From contig CASBPX010000058.1 of assembly GCA_949127735.1 (NCBI GenBank), positions 1-64,000 of the forward strand: a DNA stretch of 64,000 nucleotides. The letters are read 5' to 3'. The stretch is from Candidatus Obscuribacterales bacterium (GTDB lineage Bacteria; Cyanobacteriota; Vampirovibrionia; Obscuribacterales; Obscuribacteraceae). A program made the position numbers and the translations under genes. The first letter of the stretch is position 1. Each line of letters opens with the position of its first letter. Positions 1-7,221 of the stretch are shown piece after piece. Under the pieces are notes generated by a model. That model was not told the DNA's origin, ran no database searches, and was given only the letters and a program-made list of their open reading frames with translations.

Positions 1-63
1 ACCATTCAAAATGCATAAGGGCCGCAACTTTCAGCAAATTACTGAAGCGCCATTTCCGGGTGT

Positions 64-1086
64 TCATAATCCTCCGAACAAATAGAGCCATGGCTCACAG
101 TAAAAGGGTGAGCCGTCAGGCAGATGTTCCATCGTTACGTCCAGAACCACAGCCGAGTGCGACAGTAGCGAAGTACCTACACGCGCGAATCTTTCTGGTC
201 CGAGACCATGCTTAACAACTGTGCCAGGCTTTGAAGTTACGAGTATGTGACTTGTGTTTCGGCAATTGACGCGTCCATCAGAAGCATCCAAGGGCGGTCC
301 AAACGAATCAAGACCTAATACGTGAAAAATTTTTTGTTGACCGGTGTAAGCACTATCGACTTTATTTACCAATGCATAATACTGGCTTGCTGCTGTCAGA
401 GAATGATCGCCAATCCAAGCAGCAACGTTCTGCTGTGCATCAAAATCATTCGGTCCAGCCAAAAATACCACTCGCTTTACTCTGCGATATTTTGAAAGGT
501 ATAACGCCACTCCTGCACCTTGGGAATGTCCGGAAAGAATGATCTGAGACCATTTCGGCTCATTTGTGTTTTTTTGCAAATACTGTTCCCAGCCATTTTT
601 TGAATAATTCAAAGCTAGATGCTTCAGGGCCTTGGTCAGTCGATTGAGAACAGCGTTATCTCGATCTGTTTCAACCGCACCACTTTGAACGTCTCCAAAA
701 ACAACCTGCTGCCGATATAGCCGCTGTCTATCGCTGCTCTTAGCATTCAAAGTGCCCATATACGCTGGTACATTGTTGTCGTAAGCCAACGCCAAAACAT
801 GATATCCGTGATCAGCCAAACACTTTATAAACTCCTGCTGTTGGCAGGGGCGACCAAAGGTTCCCGGAAAAAAAACGACCAGGAGATTTCGGGGAGGCAC
901 ATTCGCATTAACAATAGCCAGGTGTTCGCCTGGTTTGTGAGAGATCTTGCTGACGATCGTAAGAATTTTTGGGTCGGTCTCGCTTGGTGAGAAATTGACC
1001 ATCTGAGCTATTGAATTTTGTGGTCGCTGAAGCAAACAAGAACTTATTATCAAGATAGCCAGAATCTTCAGTTTTAGCTTTTGCAT
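64..1086 (-). CDS. Secreted alpha/beta hydrolase-like protein
   Basis: 340 residues. The N-terminus (about residues 1-28, hydrophobic core ILAILIISSCLL, ending SIAQ) reads as a Sec signal peptide, so the protein probably acts outside the cytoplasm. The alpha/beta hydrolase fold is supported by a first strand LLVVFFPGTFGRP (oxyanion-loop region) and the nucleophile elbow ILSGHSQGAG (GxSxG) near the middle, followed by RVVFLAGPND. A late His in LLSHSAVV could complete the triad. The substrate cannot be told from sequence; esterase, lipase or peptidase are all possible. It stands alone, convergent with nothing on its 3' side inside the window, with the small-gene cluster upstream on the same strand. 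Confidence 0.75.
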   Translation of the reverse strand: MQKLKLKILAILIISSCLLQRPQNSIAQMVNFSPSETDPKILTIVSKISHKPGEHLAIVNANVPPRNLLVVFFPGTFGRPCQQQEFIKCLADHGYHVLALAYDNNVPAYMGTLNAKSSDRQRLYRQQVVFGDVQSGAVETDRDNAVLNRLTKALKHLALNYSKNGWEQYLQKNTNEPKWSQIILSGHSQGAGVALYLSKYRRVKRVVFLAGPNDFDAQQNVAAWIGDHSLTAASQYYALVNKVDSAYTGQQKIFHVLGLDSFGPPLDASDGRVNCRNTSHILVTSKPGTVVKHGLGPERFARVGTSLLSHSAVVLDVTMEHLPDGSPFYCEPWLYLFGGL

Positions 1087-1103
1087 ATCATTCTTATTGA
1101 TTA

Positions 1104-1694
1104 TTATTCTGACCTAAATTGATTTAGGTTTTCGTGGCGCGGTTGAGCGATAAAGCATACCTCTATCAGCAACATAATTATCCATTGGTTCGGTATTTCT
1201 ATAGCCAAAGACACTATTTTCCCAAGTATCCGGCGGTGCTTTTGCCGAAGCTTCTGCAGGAACATCCATAAGCTGCCGAAGTTTGCCGCATCGCGGTCTA
1301 AATTGCCATTAGAGCTCCACGCGCTCTGTAAGCCACTCCCGATCTCTGCTGCTCGAGGTATGAGGTCAATGGCGGCAGTGGCAGTAGATATGGGGCGTAT
1401 TACCCGTGTTGAATTCCCGCCCCAGCGACCACTGCACATTAGGGCTTCTGCGGCTGAACCGATGATCAATCCAGGAATAGCCTTTGCCGGATGTTCTATT
1501 ATATCTGCGACTCGCTGCGTTGCGCCCTCGTAGACGCCTTTACCAGCAACATAAGCCACCCGAGTAAGTTTCATGTCTGCTGTATTGCCAGAGAGTTTTT
1601 CTTCAATATGGAGACCTTGGCTTACTCGCTCCCAGGCAGAAGGTTCTTGCCCTACTTTTATAGAATTGGCTGTGTTATCTACAAATATCGGCAT
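1104..1694 (-). CDS. Small EPSAWE-motif protein, paralogue 1 (apparently frameshifted)
   Basis: The ATG at 1694 follows GGAGAAG at good spacing, so it is preferred to the upstream in-frame ATG at 1733. Near the N-terminus the protein carries EPSAWERVSQGLH, almost identical to EPSAWEQVSQSLH in the neighbouring gene at 1956-2276. The middle is Ala/Gly rich. After about position 1285 the annotated frame gives an odd basic, then hydrophobic tail. The +1 frame instead reads KLRQLMDVPAEASAKA, matching KLRQLTDVP at the C-terminus of the second paralogue, and ends at a TAG at 1114-1116. The gene therefore looks frameshifted by one base near 1285. Function unknown. The short conserved N-terminal motif could be a recognition or export signal, but that is a guess. 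Confidence 0.55.
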   Translation of the reverse strand: MPIFVDNTANSIKVGQEPSAWERVSQGLHIEEKLSGNTADMKLTRVAYVAGKGVYEGATQRVADIIEHPAKAIPGLIIGSAAEALMCSGRWGGNSTRVIRPISTATAAIDLIPRAAEIGSGLQSAWSSNGNLDRDAANFGSLWMFLQKLRQKHRRILGKIVSLAIEIPNQWIIMLLIEVCFIAQPRHENLNQFRSE

Positions 1695-1955
1695 GTTATC
1701 TTCTCCGATAGCAAAGTATGCAAAAATGTGCAACTCGTCAAATTCAGCAATAGCTAAGCAATTTGGAGCAATTGCATTTTCTGAAGACCTTGAGCCCTGT
1801 CGTTAGAGATTACAGCTAGACTCATGTATTCATGCCACGTCATGACGTTGAGAAATTGCTGGCAAGCTAAAAGTCAACTCTCTTTTCTTCTGCATATTTT
1901 TTGCTCGCGAACAATCTGTCTTTGTTTTTTCTTTGAAAAACCTCAAACAAGTAAT

Positions 1956-2276
1956 TTATATTTCCAAACCATTCGCAGATGGCCTTACTGGAACATCTGT
2001 CAGCTGACGAAGTTTACGGTTAGCCTCTGCAGCCGCAGCCAAAACTTCTTTACGAGTCGTCAGGCGCAGAGGTTGTCCTGGCTCTCTAATTTGAGCCAGC
2101 TCTTCAAGGTGGTTCACGGGACCCCAGACTTTAGTGCTTTCAGATTCTGTTGGGGTGTGCGCAGTGCGATTATGCAGAGACTGGCTTACTTGCTCCCAAG
2201 CAGAAGGTTCCGAGCCATCATTTGTAGAATTGAATTCGTTTGTAGACCTAGATGTGTTGTTTTCAAATCTCGACAT
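1956..2276 (-). CDS. Small EPSAWE-motif protein, paralogue 2
   Basis: 106 residues, starting at an ATG preceded by GGTGAG. The N-terminal 22 residues are polar and Asn/Ser-rich, followed by the conserved EPSAWEQVSQSLH motif, a linker, and a C-terminal helix EVLAAAAEANRKLRQLTDVP that matches the alternative frame of paralogue 1. There is no signal peptide or membrane segment. It sits between two relatives on the same strand, and its upstream DNA (about 90 bp before the start) carries a repeat also found upstream of the gene at 2826-3179. I do not recognise a known family. The repeated architecture points to tandem duplication of a gene-plus-regulatory-region cassette. Confidence 0.6.
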   Translation of the reverse strand: MSRFENNTSRSTNEFNSTNDGSEPSAWEQVSQSLHNRTAHTPTESESTKVWGPVNHLEELAQIREPGQPLRLTTRKEVLAAAAEANRKLRQLTDVPVRPSANGLEI

Positions 2277-2353
2277 GTGTTACTCACCTATAATTTAGTT
2301 GCGCACCGATGCACAGACAGTGGCTTTATCAATAACTAGGCCAGACGGAGCTA

Positions 2354-2570
2354 TTGCGATTTCTAAAGATTCCGTGACTTGTTCTTAGAGGCTACACGAG
2401 GACTCGTGACGGTTCCATGTCGGCTTCCCAAGTTCAGCTGCTTGGTATGCGAGATTATCTGGTGCCTAATTTTTACGTCGTCGGTAGACGACCGAGGCTG
2501 GCTATTAATGGAGTTCTTCTTCTTTTTCTTCTTAGTCGCGACGCTAGCAGTTCATCAATATGAAGTACTA
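2354..2570. repeat. Upstream repeat, copy A
   Basis: Positions 2366-2465 match 3211-3310 closely across roughly 100 bp (shared words include cgaggactcgtgacg, ccatgtcggcttcccaag and gagattatctgg). Its distal part, 2456-2570, matches 3629-3737 (gattatctggtgcc, cgaccgagg, ggctatt, aatatg). The repeat lies upstream of the minus-strand gene ending at 2276. A more diverged relative (gagcaattgcattttctgaag followed by tagagattacagctagactc) occurs at 1769-1822, upstream of the first paralogue. The repeat has no inverted ends and no open reading frame, so it looks like duplicated regulatory DNA and not a transposon. Confidence 0.65.
2368..2410. promoter_or_regulatory. Paired direct-repeat boxes (copy A)
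   Basis: GATTCCGTGAC at 2368-2378 and GACTCGTGAC at 2401-2410 are direct repeats whose ends are 32 bp apart, close to three helical turns. The same pair with the same spacing occurs at 3212-3254. MocR-type regulators are known to bind direct repeats, and a mocR-like gene lies at 3750, so these are candidate operators. The protein-DNA link is inference. Confidence 0.4.
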
Positions 2571-2825
2571 TTGGTGAAGAAGTCTTGGGGTTTTTTGACT
2601 TTTGATTGGTCGGATAACTTAGTGGCATTCGTGGTGGCATTTACTTACTGCAATTTCCTTGCTTAAAGGGACGAAAAGTATTGCCTGTAAGGATGACCCT
2701 GTTATACCGAGTAAAAGGGCCATCTAGTGCTAACACGGACTTGAGCACATTGTCGATGTCATAAAATTATTGAAATGCGGGATCGTATGTTTTGACGATA
2801 TGCGCCTAGGTAGAAATAATTTTGA

Positions 2826-3179
2826 CTACTGGTCGATGACTTTCTTGAAGAAGCCCCCTGTTGCAGTTGCTGCTCCTGCAAATTCTATAGCCAGGCCAGT
2901 ATTGGCGACCGCTGCTGCAAAAGCTCCCGCGCCGGCAGTTGCGCCTATCAATGCCCCTGTTCCAATCACAGCAACTCCAGCAACTGCTGCTTCCATGCCA
3001 ATCAGCAAGTAATCATCTCCGGTACCGTTTCCCTGGACAATTCGATTCAGGCCCGTTTCATTCTTTCGCCAGATATAGCTGGCCACTTCACTCCAGACAT
3101 TGCTGTCTGATGGTTCGTCTTCTGCCGGTATGTCGCCTAATTGTTGGTTTCTGCTCTTTATCTCGAAAATGTCTGACAT
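2826..3179 (-). CDS. Small Gly/Ala-rich protein, third member of the upstream-repeat cluster
   Basis: 117 residues. ATG at 3179 with AAGGAG a few bases upstream. The polar N-terminus contains EPSDSNVWSEVASYIW, a looser version of the EPSAWE-x-VSQ motif of the two downstream relatives. Residues about 58-105 are a long Ala/Gly/Val-rich hydrophobic stretch with many small residues (AAVAGVAVIGTGALIGATAG), reminiscent of glycine-zipper membrane segments. The protein may therefore insert into or associate with membranes. No known family recognised. Upstream DNA 3205-3312 is a copy of the repeat found before the second paralogue, so the three genes may share control. Confidence 0.55.
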   Translation of the reverse strand: MSDIFEIKSRNQQLGDIPAEDEPSDSNVWSEVASYIWRKNETGLNRIVQGNGTGDDYLLIGMEAAVAGVAVIGTGALIGATAGAGAFAAAVANTGLAIEFAGAATATGGFFKKVIDQ

Positions 3180-3204
3180 AAGAACTCCTTCTTAATAGAT
3201 TTAT

Positions 3205-3312
3205 CTCTACAGATTCCGTGACTTGTTCTGAGAGACTACACGAGGACTCGTGACGTTTCCATGTCGGCTTCCCAAGTGCAGCTGATTGGCTTACGAGATT
3301 ATCTGGCACCAA
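3205..3312. repeat. Upstream repeat, copy B
   Basis: About 100 bp closely matching 2366-2465, located 26-133 bp before the start of the minus-strand gene at 3179. It retains both GAyTCGTGAC-type boxes (3212-3222 and 3245-3254) and the ccatgtcggcttcccaag word, but then diverges from copy A after gattatctgg. Its conservation relative to the flanks suggests function or recent duplication. Confidence 0.65.
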
Positions 3313-3332
3313 ATGATTCTGTTAATTGTGAA

Positions 3333-3350
3333 CATAGATTTGTCACAGCT
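3333..3350. promoter_or_regulatory. GATTnGTCACA-type box 1
   Basis: catagatttgtcacagct resembles catggattcgtcacaact (3562-3579) and catggattagtcacagtg (5282-5299). The three boxes surround the mocR-like gene. Possible operator; too short to be certain. Confidence 0.3.
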
Positions 3351-3560
3351 TTTGGTCTAAGGTGATTTCTATTCTGATTGAATTTGAGAGAGAATGTTTT
3401 ATTCATCAGCACGCCGTTCTCGAGCTAACTGCGCCTCTTGAACACTTCTGTAATTGGCAGCTCTAATAATCAATATATAGGGCGATGTTCACCGGCATCG
3501 ACTGCTACAAAAAGTTTTGGGTTGTTCCTCTTAGTTTGCAAGATTTACTCTTTCGGTTCG

Positions 3561-3737
3561 CCATGGATTCGTCACAACTCAGGCTGTAGACTTATCCTCA
3601 ACCAAGTGCAGTTGACTAGGTTCGCAAGAGATTATCTGGTGCCAAAAATATTCTGTCGTCGGTTGGCGACCGAGGTTGGCTATTGGTGTGGTCTTTCTTC
3701 GAAGTTTATGACACTAGCATTTCAGTAATATGGAGCA
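3561..3737. repeat. Upstream repeat, copy C
   Basis: A third, more diverged copy of the repeat, ending 13 bp before the mocR-like start at 3750. It matches copy B in its first part (aagtgcag, gagattatctgg) and copy A in its second part (tcgtcgg, cgaccgagg, ggctatt, aatatgg). Here it precedes a plus-strand regulator and not one of the minus-strand small genes, so the repeated DNA probably carries control sites read by that regulator. That is inference. Confidence 0.5.
3562..3579. promoter_or_regulatory. GATTnGTCACA-type box 2 upstream of the mocR-like gene
   Basis: catggattcgtcacaact lies about 170 bp before the regulator start. It agrees at 14 consecutive or near-consecutive positions with the box at 5282-5299, before the next gene. 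Candidate autoregulatory site. Confidence 0.35.
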
Positions 3738-3749
3738 GTAGAGATATTT

Positions 3750-5249
3750 ATGCACTTAATTTTGCAACTCGATTCAGACTCTACATTGCCATTGTATAAG
3801 CGGATGGCCAATGCTATTTGTCGGGCTGTTAATGAGGGCTTTTTGAAGTATGGTCAGGTAATGCCATCAAGTCGGGAACTAGCTGAATGCATGGCAGTGT
3901 CAAGGCTAACTGCTCGTCGGTGCTATGAAGAGCTGAGTGTTCAAGGCTACATCAGAAGCCATAGCCGTGGCAAGACATTTGTCAGCAAATACGTTTCGCA
4001 AATTGATGCTCAGATACCCGAAGTAGATAACAGAAAAAGTATTCGTCCGTCGCAACTGGGACAGCGTCTGCTGTTTGAGCAAGGTCCCGACTCTGAGCCG
4101 ATTATGGGCTCGACGCTCTTTGGCTTGGCGCCATCCAAGCTTCTGCCGCTTGTGCGTTGGCAGGAGTGTTTATATGAAGCAGTGCGTGGCATTGGCGTAG
4201 ATGGATTTTCTTTTAAAGAAGACGCTTTCGGCTCTATTGAATTGCGAAAGCAAATTCAGGCTCTTGTTTCACGCACCAGAGGAATTCATTGCTCTTCCGA
4301 GCAGATCATCGTTTTTCCCTCAACTGAGGGTGGACTTGATCTTCTATGTCGACTCTCATTGCGTGAAGATGATCTCGTGGCTATTGAAGACCCTTGTTTT
4401 GTTGGAATTCGCAAGAGTTTCAGACTACATGGTGCCAAAATATGTTCGCTGCCTAATGATGGGGAAGGCATAAAGATTGACAGTTTGGCAGACCTCGAAA
4501 AAAATCCGCGTTTGATCTACATTACTCCACATCAAGATACTTCAGGCGTGCCCATGAGTGGAGTGCGTCGCCATAGATTGTTGCAGTGGGTAGCTTCTAA
4601 TGATTCACTGATTGTCGAGGATGATTTTGATAGTGAGTATAGATATGGCGAAGAGCCTCAGCCGGCCCTTTTTTCGCAGGATCATTCCGGCAGCGTAGTC
4701 TACAGATATAATTTTTGGAAATCGCTCTATCCCCTGGTAAAAATGAGTTTTATGATTGTGCCGACTTCAATGGTGCCGACATTCCGTAGAATGCTTGATG
4801 CTGTTTGTCACGATACGCCACTTATAGAGCAGATGGCTCTGGCTGCCTTTATTAGCAGAGGCCATTACGAGCGGTATTTATCGAAGTCTCGCAAGAACTA
4901 TGCTGTCCAACGAGCCAGCCTTTTTTATGCCTTTGCTAAGGTAGGCATTCGCACAGTTCAAACCTCTAAGCAAACAGGCGGCACAACCATGCTCATTCGG
5001 CTTTCGCCATCTTTGAGTGATGATGCTATTGATCGAGCTGCTCAACAAGCTGGATTGTCTCTGCAATGTACAAGAGCTAATTATGCCGATCTGCCTCAAC
5101 CAAAAAATGAGTATCTCATTTCGTTCAGCGCGGTCGATCCGATGAAGATAGAGGCACAGGTAGCAACGTTTGTGAGCTTGCTGGAAGTTGAACAGACAGC
5201 GCCGCTAGCCGTGGTCATGCCAGAGAGAGTTCATCAAGCTGTTCTATAG
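3750..5249 (+). CDS. MocR/PdxR-family transcription regulator (GntR HTH + aminotransferase-like domain)
   Basis: 499 residues. Residues about 5-78 form a GntR winged helix: PLYKRMANAICRAVNEG, then VMPSSRELAECMAVSRLTARR and YIRSHSRGKTFVS. Residues about 110-480 are a fold-type I aminotransferase domain. Conserved stretches include ITPHQDTSGVPMS, EDDFDSEYRYG (Asp contacting the PLP ring nitrogen) and NFWKSLYPLVKMSF, whose Lys324 aligns with the PLP Schiff-base lysine. It should thus be a PLP-responsive activator or repressor of the MocR type rather than an enzyme; such proteins control vitamin B6, GABA, taurine or transport genes. None of those targets is adjacent. It is flanked by repeated GTCAC-type boxes on both sides, so it may control the small-gene clusters beside it. 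Confidence 0.88.
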   Translation: MHLILQLDSDSTLPLYKRMANAICRAVNEGFLKYGQVMPSSRELAECMAVSRLTARRCYEELSVQGYIRSHSRGKTFVSKYVSQIDAQIPEVDNRKSIRPSQLGQRLLFEQGPDSEPIMGSTLFGLAPSKLLPLVRWQECLYEAVRGIGVDGFSFKEDAFGSIELRKQIQALVSRTRGIHCSSEQIIVFPSTEGGLDLLCRLSLREDDLVAIEDPCFVGIRKSFRLHGAKICSLPNDGEGIKIDSLADLEKNPRLIYITPHQDTSGVPMSGVRRHRLLQWVASNDSLIVEDDFDSEYRYGEEPQPALFSQDHSGSVVYRYNFWKSLYPLVKMSFMIVPTSMVPTFRRMLDAVCHDTPLIEQMALAAFISRGHYERYLSKSRKNYAVQRASLFYAFAKVGIRTVQTSKQTGGTTMLIRLSPSLSDDAIDRAAQQAGLSLQCTRANYADLPQPKNEYLISFSAVDPMKIEAQVATFVSLLEVEQTAPLAVVMPERVHQAVL

Positions 5250-5281
5250 TTCGTTTTCAAGAGAAGTTGGCTCGTTTTTGA

Positions 5282-5299
5282 CATGGATTAGTCACAGTG
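5282..5299. promoter_or_regulatory. GATTnGTCACA-type box 3 upstream of the 5343 gene cluster
   Basis: catggattagtcacagtg sits 44-61 bp before the start of the gene at 5343 and repeats the box in front of the mocR-like gene. It is well placed for a regulator binding near a promoter. Candidate MocR operator, inferred. Confidence 0.35.
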
Positions 5300-5310
5300 T
5301 TGAGTTTAAG

Positions 5311-5323
5311 GTACTTAGAGTAC
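5311..5323. promoter_or_regulatory. 13-bp palindrome before the 5343 gene
   Basis: GTACT-tag-AGTAC, a perfect inverted repeat located between the GTCAC box and the ribosome binding site (AAAGGAG) of the next gene. Could be an operator half-site pair or an mRNA hairpin near the 5' end. No protein is linked to it. Confidence 0.3.
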
Positions 5324-5342
5324 ACATTAGAAAGGAGCGAAA

Positions 5343-5645
5343 ATGTTTGATTCATTAACAGCATCAGATAAGCAGGCACCGCATTTGGTAGCAGACTGCA
5401 GCCAGCCAGGTTTGAATACAGTTGATTTGTTAAAAACTGAAATGCTTGACTCTCGATCGTCTTCCTCATTAACGGAAAAGTCATCGAGCTTACCTAATTT
5501 TTCGCTTGCTGATAATTCTGTCGTTACTTCTGAACCGAAGATAATCAAATTGGAACGTTTGAATCCTCCTAAAAACTATCTCTGGCCCAGCAGAAATTCA
5601 TCTCAGGGTGATGCTGGAGACAACGAATTGCGAAGGCCTGACTAG
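5343..5645 (+). CDS. Small Ser-rich protein of unknown function
   Basis: 100 residues starting at an ATG preceded by AAAGGAG seven bases upstream, a strong ribosome binding site. The product is acidic to neutral, rich in Ser, Leu and Asn (run SSSSLTEKSSSLPNF), has no signal peptide or membrane segment, and looks largely unstructured, with a basic end ELRRPD. I do not recognise it. It begins a same-strand series with the genes at 5703 and 6196, all with good Shine-Dalgarno sequences, downstream of the mocR-like gene, so it may be part of a small operon. Confidence 0.6.
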   Translation: MFDSLTASDKQAPHLVADCSQPGLNTVDLLKTEMLDSRSSSSLTEKSSSLPNFSLADNSVVTSEPKIIKLERLNPPKNYLWPSRNSSQGDAGDNELRRPD

Positions 5646-5702
5646 TCAATTTTGCATTTAGGGTGATGCTTTGCTTTAGATTACGAGGAGAGAAGTGCAA
5701 TA

Positions 5703-6173
5703 ATGGCTGGAGTATCGAATCAAATACAATCAAATTTTGTCTCCACGCCACTGCCCGGGAGCCGAAACGCCATCGTTGGTGGAACTTGTCATGGCACCGT
5801 ATCTAGTGTTGCAATTGGTCCCGCTAATGAGCTGATAATACAAGAAAAAGACGCTGGGCAAGCTCACGACACTGCACAAGACCAGGAATGGTACAGCGCT
5901 GAAAGCCTTGCAGCCTTCGATGGTCGAGTCGTTTATTTCAATTGCTATAGCGATTCTTTTTGGGAGTACGGGATCGTCCATTTTAGTTATGATCATAGCT
6001 ATATAAATCTTGCAATTAAGTATGACCAATCCGGAAAAGCTTCTCATTCTGCCGTTTATCCAGTACACCATGACATAGAGCAAGTGCTCTTCTTTCGGCC
6101 AGCCCAGCCAGAAGAATATCAAAATCTCGCTTTTTCATATGAAGACTTGCGCCCGGCGACGTCAGCTATCTAG
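5703..6173 (+). CDS. Hypothetical protein, second gene of the small cluster
   Basis: 156 residues; ATG with GAGGAGAG upstream. The central region, with FDGRVVYFNCYSDSFWEYGIVHFSYDHSYINLAIKY (positions about 75-110, aromatic and beta-rich), suggests a compact beta domain, while the ends are polar. No signal peptide, no recognised motif. It is separated by 57 bp from the preceding small gene and 22 bp from the next, consistent with cotranscription. Function unknown. Confidence 0.6.
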   Translation: MAGVSNQIQSNFVSTPLPGSRNAIVGGTCHGTVSSVAIGPANELIIQEKDAGQAHDTAQDQEWYSAESLAAFDGRVVYFNCYSDSFWEYGIVHFSYDHSYINLAIKYDQSGKASHSAVYPVHHDIEQVLFFRPAQPEEYQNLAFSYEDLRPATSAI

Positions 6174-6195
6174 CCGAAGAGAGGTTTTTGCATTA

Positions 6196-6882
6196 GTGGA
6201 AAATTTTGCGCATAAACTGGAGAAATTCCAGCCCCTAATTGACTCTCTCGCTAGTGGCAGCTTCCATCAAGAGCTACCGACACTGCCGCTGACTGAAAGG
6301 CCTGATTCTAGGCTGATAAATAAGGATTTTGGTCAACTTAGCCTTGGTGATGTTAATGCAGATATTCAAGATTTATCTAATCGCTATAACGATGCGAACC
6401 CTGATACAGGTGGGCAAGAGCGTTTCGGTAAGCGGCTTGAAGAGCTATCAAAAACAAACTATGGAAAACAGTTTATAGAAACGCTGACAGAGGCAAGTTC
6501 TAAACCGCCGGCTGAGGCGGGTAAGCTTTTGGCAGAGGCTCTGAGACGGCAACTGGAGAAGAGGTTTGAGAACAGTGTTGTCAACTTTGATCAGGCTGAC
6601 AATGAGTTTGGCGTCGTCGCCGGTATGGTCCGGATTATAGGTGCTAGTGACAGTGCACCTGGTGGTGCTAAGGAATTATTGGTTAACTCTTTCAATCAAG
6701 AGAGTAGTCGCAGCTTTGTCAACGGTGAAAAAGCTAGTAGCGGCACCGCTACTGGTATCGATAACAAAACCTATAAGGCTAGCCCGCTTATGGTTCTCTA
6801 TGATGAGCCTGGCCGTCCACCAGGCATGTTGGCTGTTTCAGATAATCAGATAGTGAACCCTTTACGCTACACAGGTGAGTGA
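6196..6882 (+). CDS. Hypothetical protein, third gene of the small cluster
   Basis: The GTG at 6196 is chosen because AAGAGAGG stands 11 bases upstream and the resulting start clears the preceding stop; an in-frame ATG at 6139 would overlap the previous gene and lacks a ribosome binding site. About 228 residues, mainly helical and charged (GQERFGKRLEELSKTNYG, AGKLLAEALRRQLEKRFEN), then a small C-terminal beta-looking part KASPLMVLYDEPGRPPGM. No known domain. The reading frame stays codon-like after the TGA at 6880-6882 for 20 more codons (ALSLQEVADLYREQGNSD), so the C-terminus may have been longer once. Confidence 0.55.
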   Translation: MENFAHKLEKFQPLIDSLASGSFHQELPTLPLTERPDSRLINKDFGQLSLGDVNADIQDLSNRYNDANPDTGGQERFGKRLEELSKTNYGKQFIETLTEASSKPPAEAGKLLAEALRRQLEKRFENSVVNFDQADNEFGVVAGMVRIIGASDSAPGGAKELLVNSFNQESSRSFVNGEKASSGTATGIDNKTYKASPLMVLYDEPGRPPGMLAVSDNQIVNPLRYTGE

Positions 6883-7110
6883 TACATTGCACTGTCGCTG
6901 CAGGAAGTTGCTGATCTCTATCGAGAGCAGGGAAATTCTGATTAACTGACTACTTAAGATCTCGACACTCTTTAAAAGTTGAAAGATGTTGCGCAAACAA
7001 TGCTTATGAGGAGTAACAAGGCGAAAGAGGCAGAGCCTGTCGCTAAGCGCATTCTCGAGCTTGATGAGAGGCGTTGGGGTGCAGCGATGGCTAAGACGCT
7101 GCATTTATAG
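6883..7110 (+). pseudogene. Decayed coding remnant downstream of the 6196 gene
   Basis: In the same frame as the preceding gene, this stretch reads ALSLQEVADLYREQGNSD-stop, then after further stops DVAQTMLMRSNKAKEAEPV and AKRILELDERRWGAAMAKT before a TAG at 7108-7110. The second part looks like a helical (TPR-like) protein tail. Several in-frame stops but preserved coding character suggest a degenerate C-terminal segment. A 36-codon ORF from the ATG at 7000 is possible, though it has no clear ribosome binding site. Speculative. Confidence 0.3.
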
Positions 7111-7221
7111 CCAAAGGGATGACTCGAACAAGCCATCTATACCGCTTAATCGGGATGCTTTACTTTCCGCTAGCAACCACAATGGTCAGTGTAAGTGCTT
7201 CGGTTTGCTTAAGGAGCGACC

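Noticed and set aside
1-63. Possible gene 5' of the hydrolase
   Set aside because: Too short to judge at the window edge.
2379-2666. Plus-strand 95-codon ORF with a poly-Phe run inside the repeat region
   Set aside because: The Phe run is a T/C-rich low-complexity tract, the ORF crosses a repeat, and it has no ribosome binding site.
6880-6882. The TGA at 6880-6882 considered as a second selenocysteine codon
   Set aside because: The flanking residues are not redox-like, no hairpin follows, and further stops occur in the frame within 21 codons.
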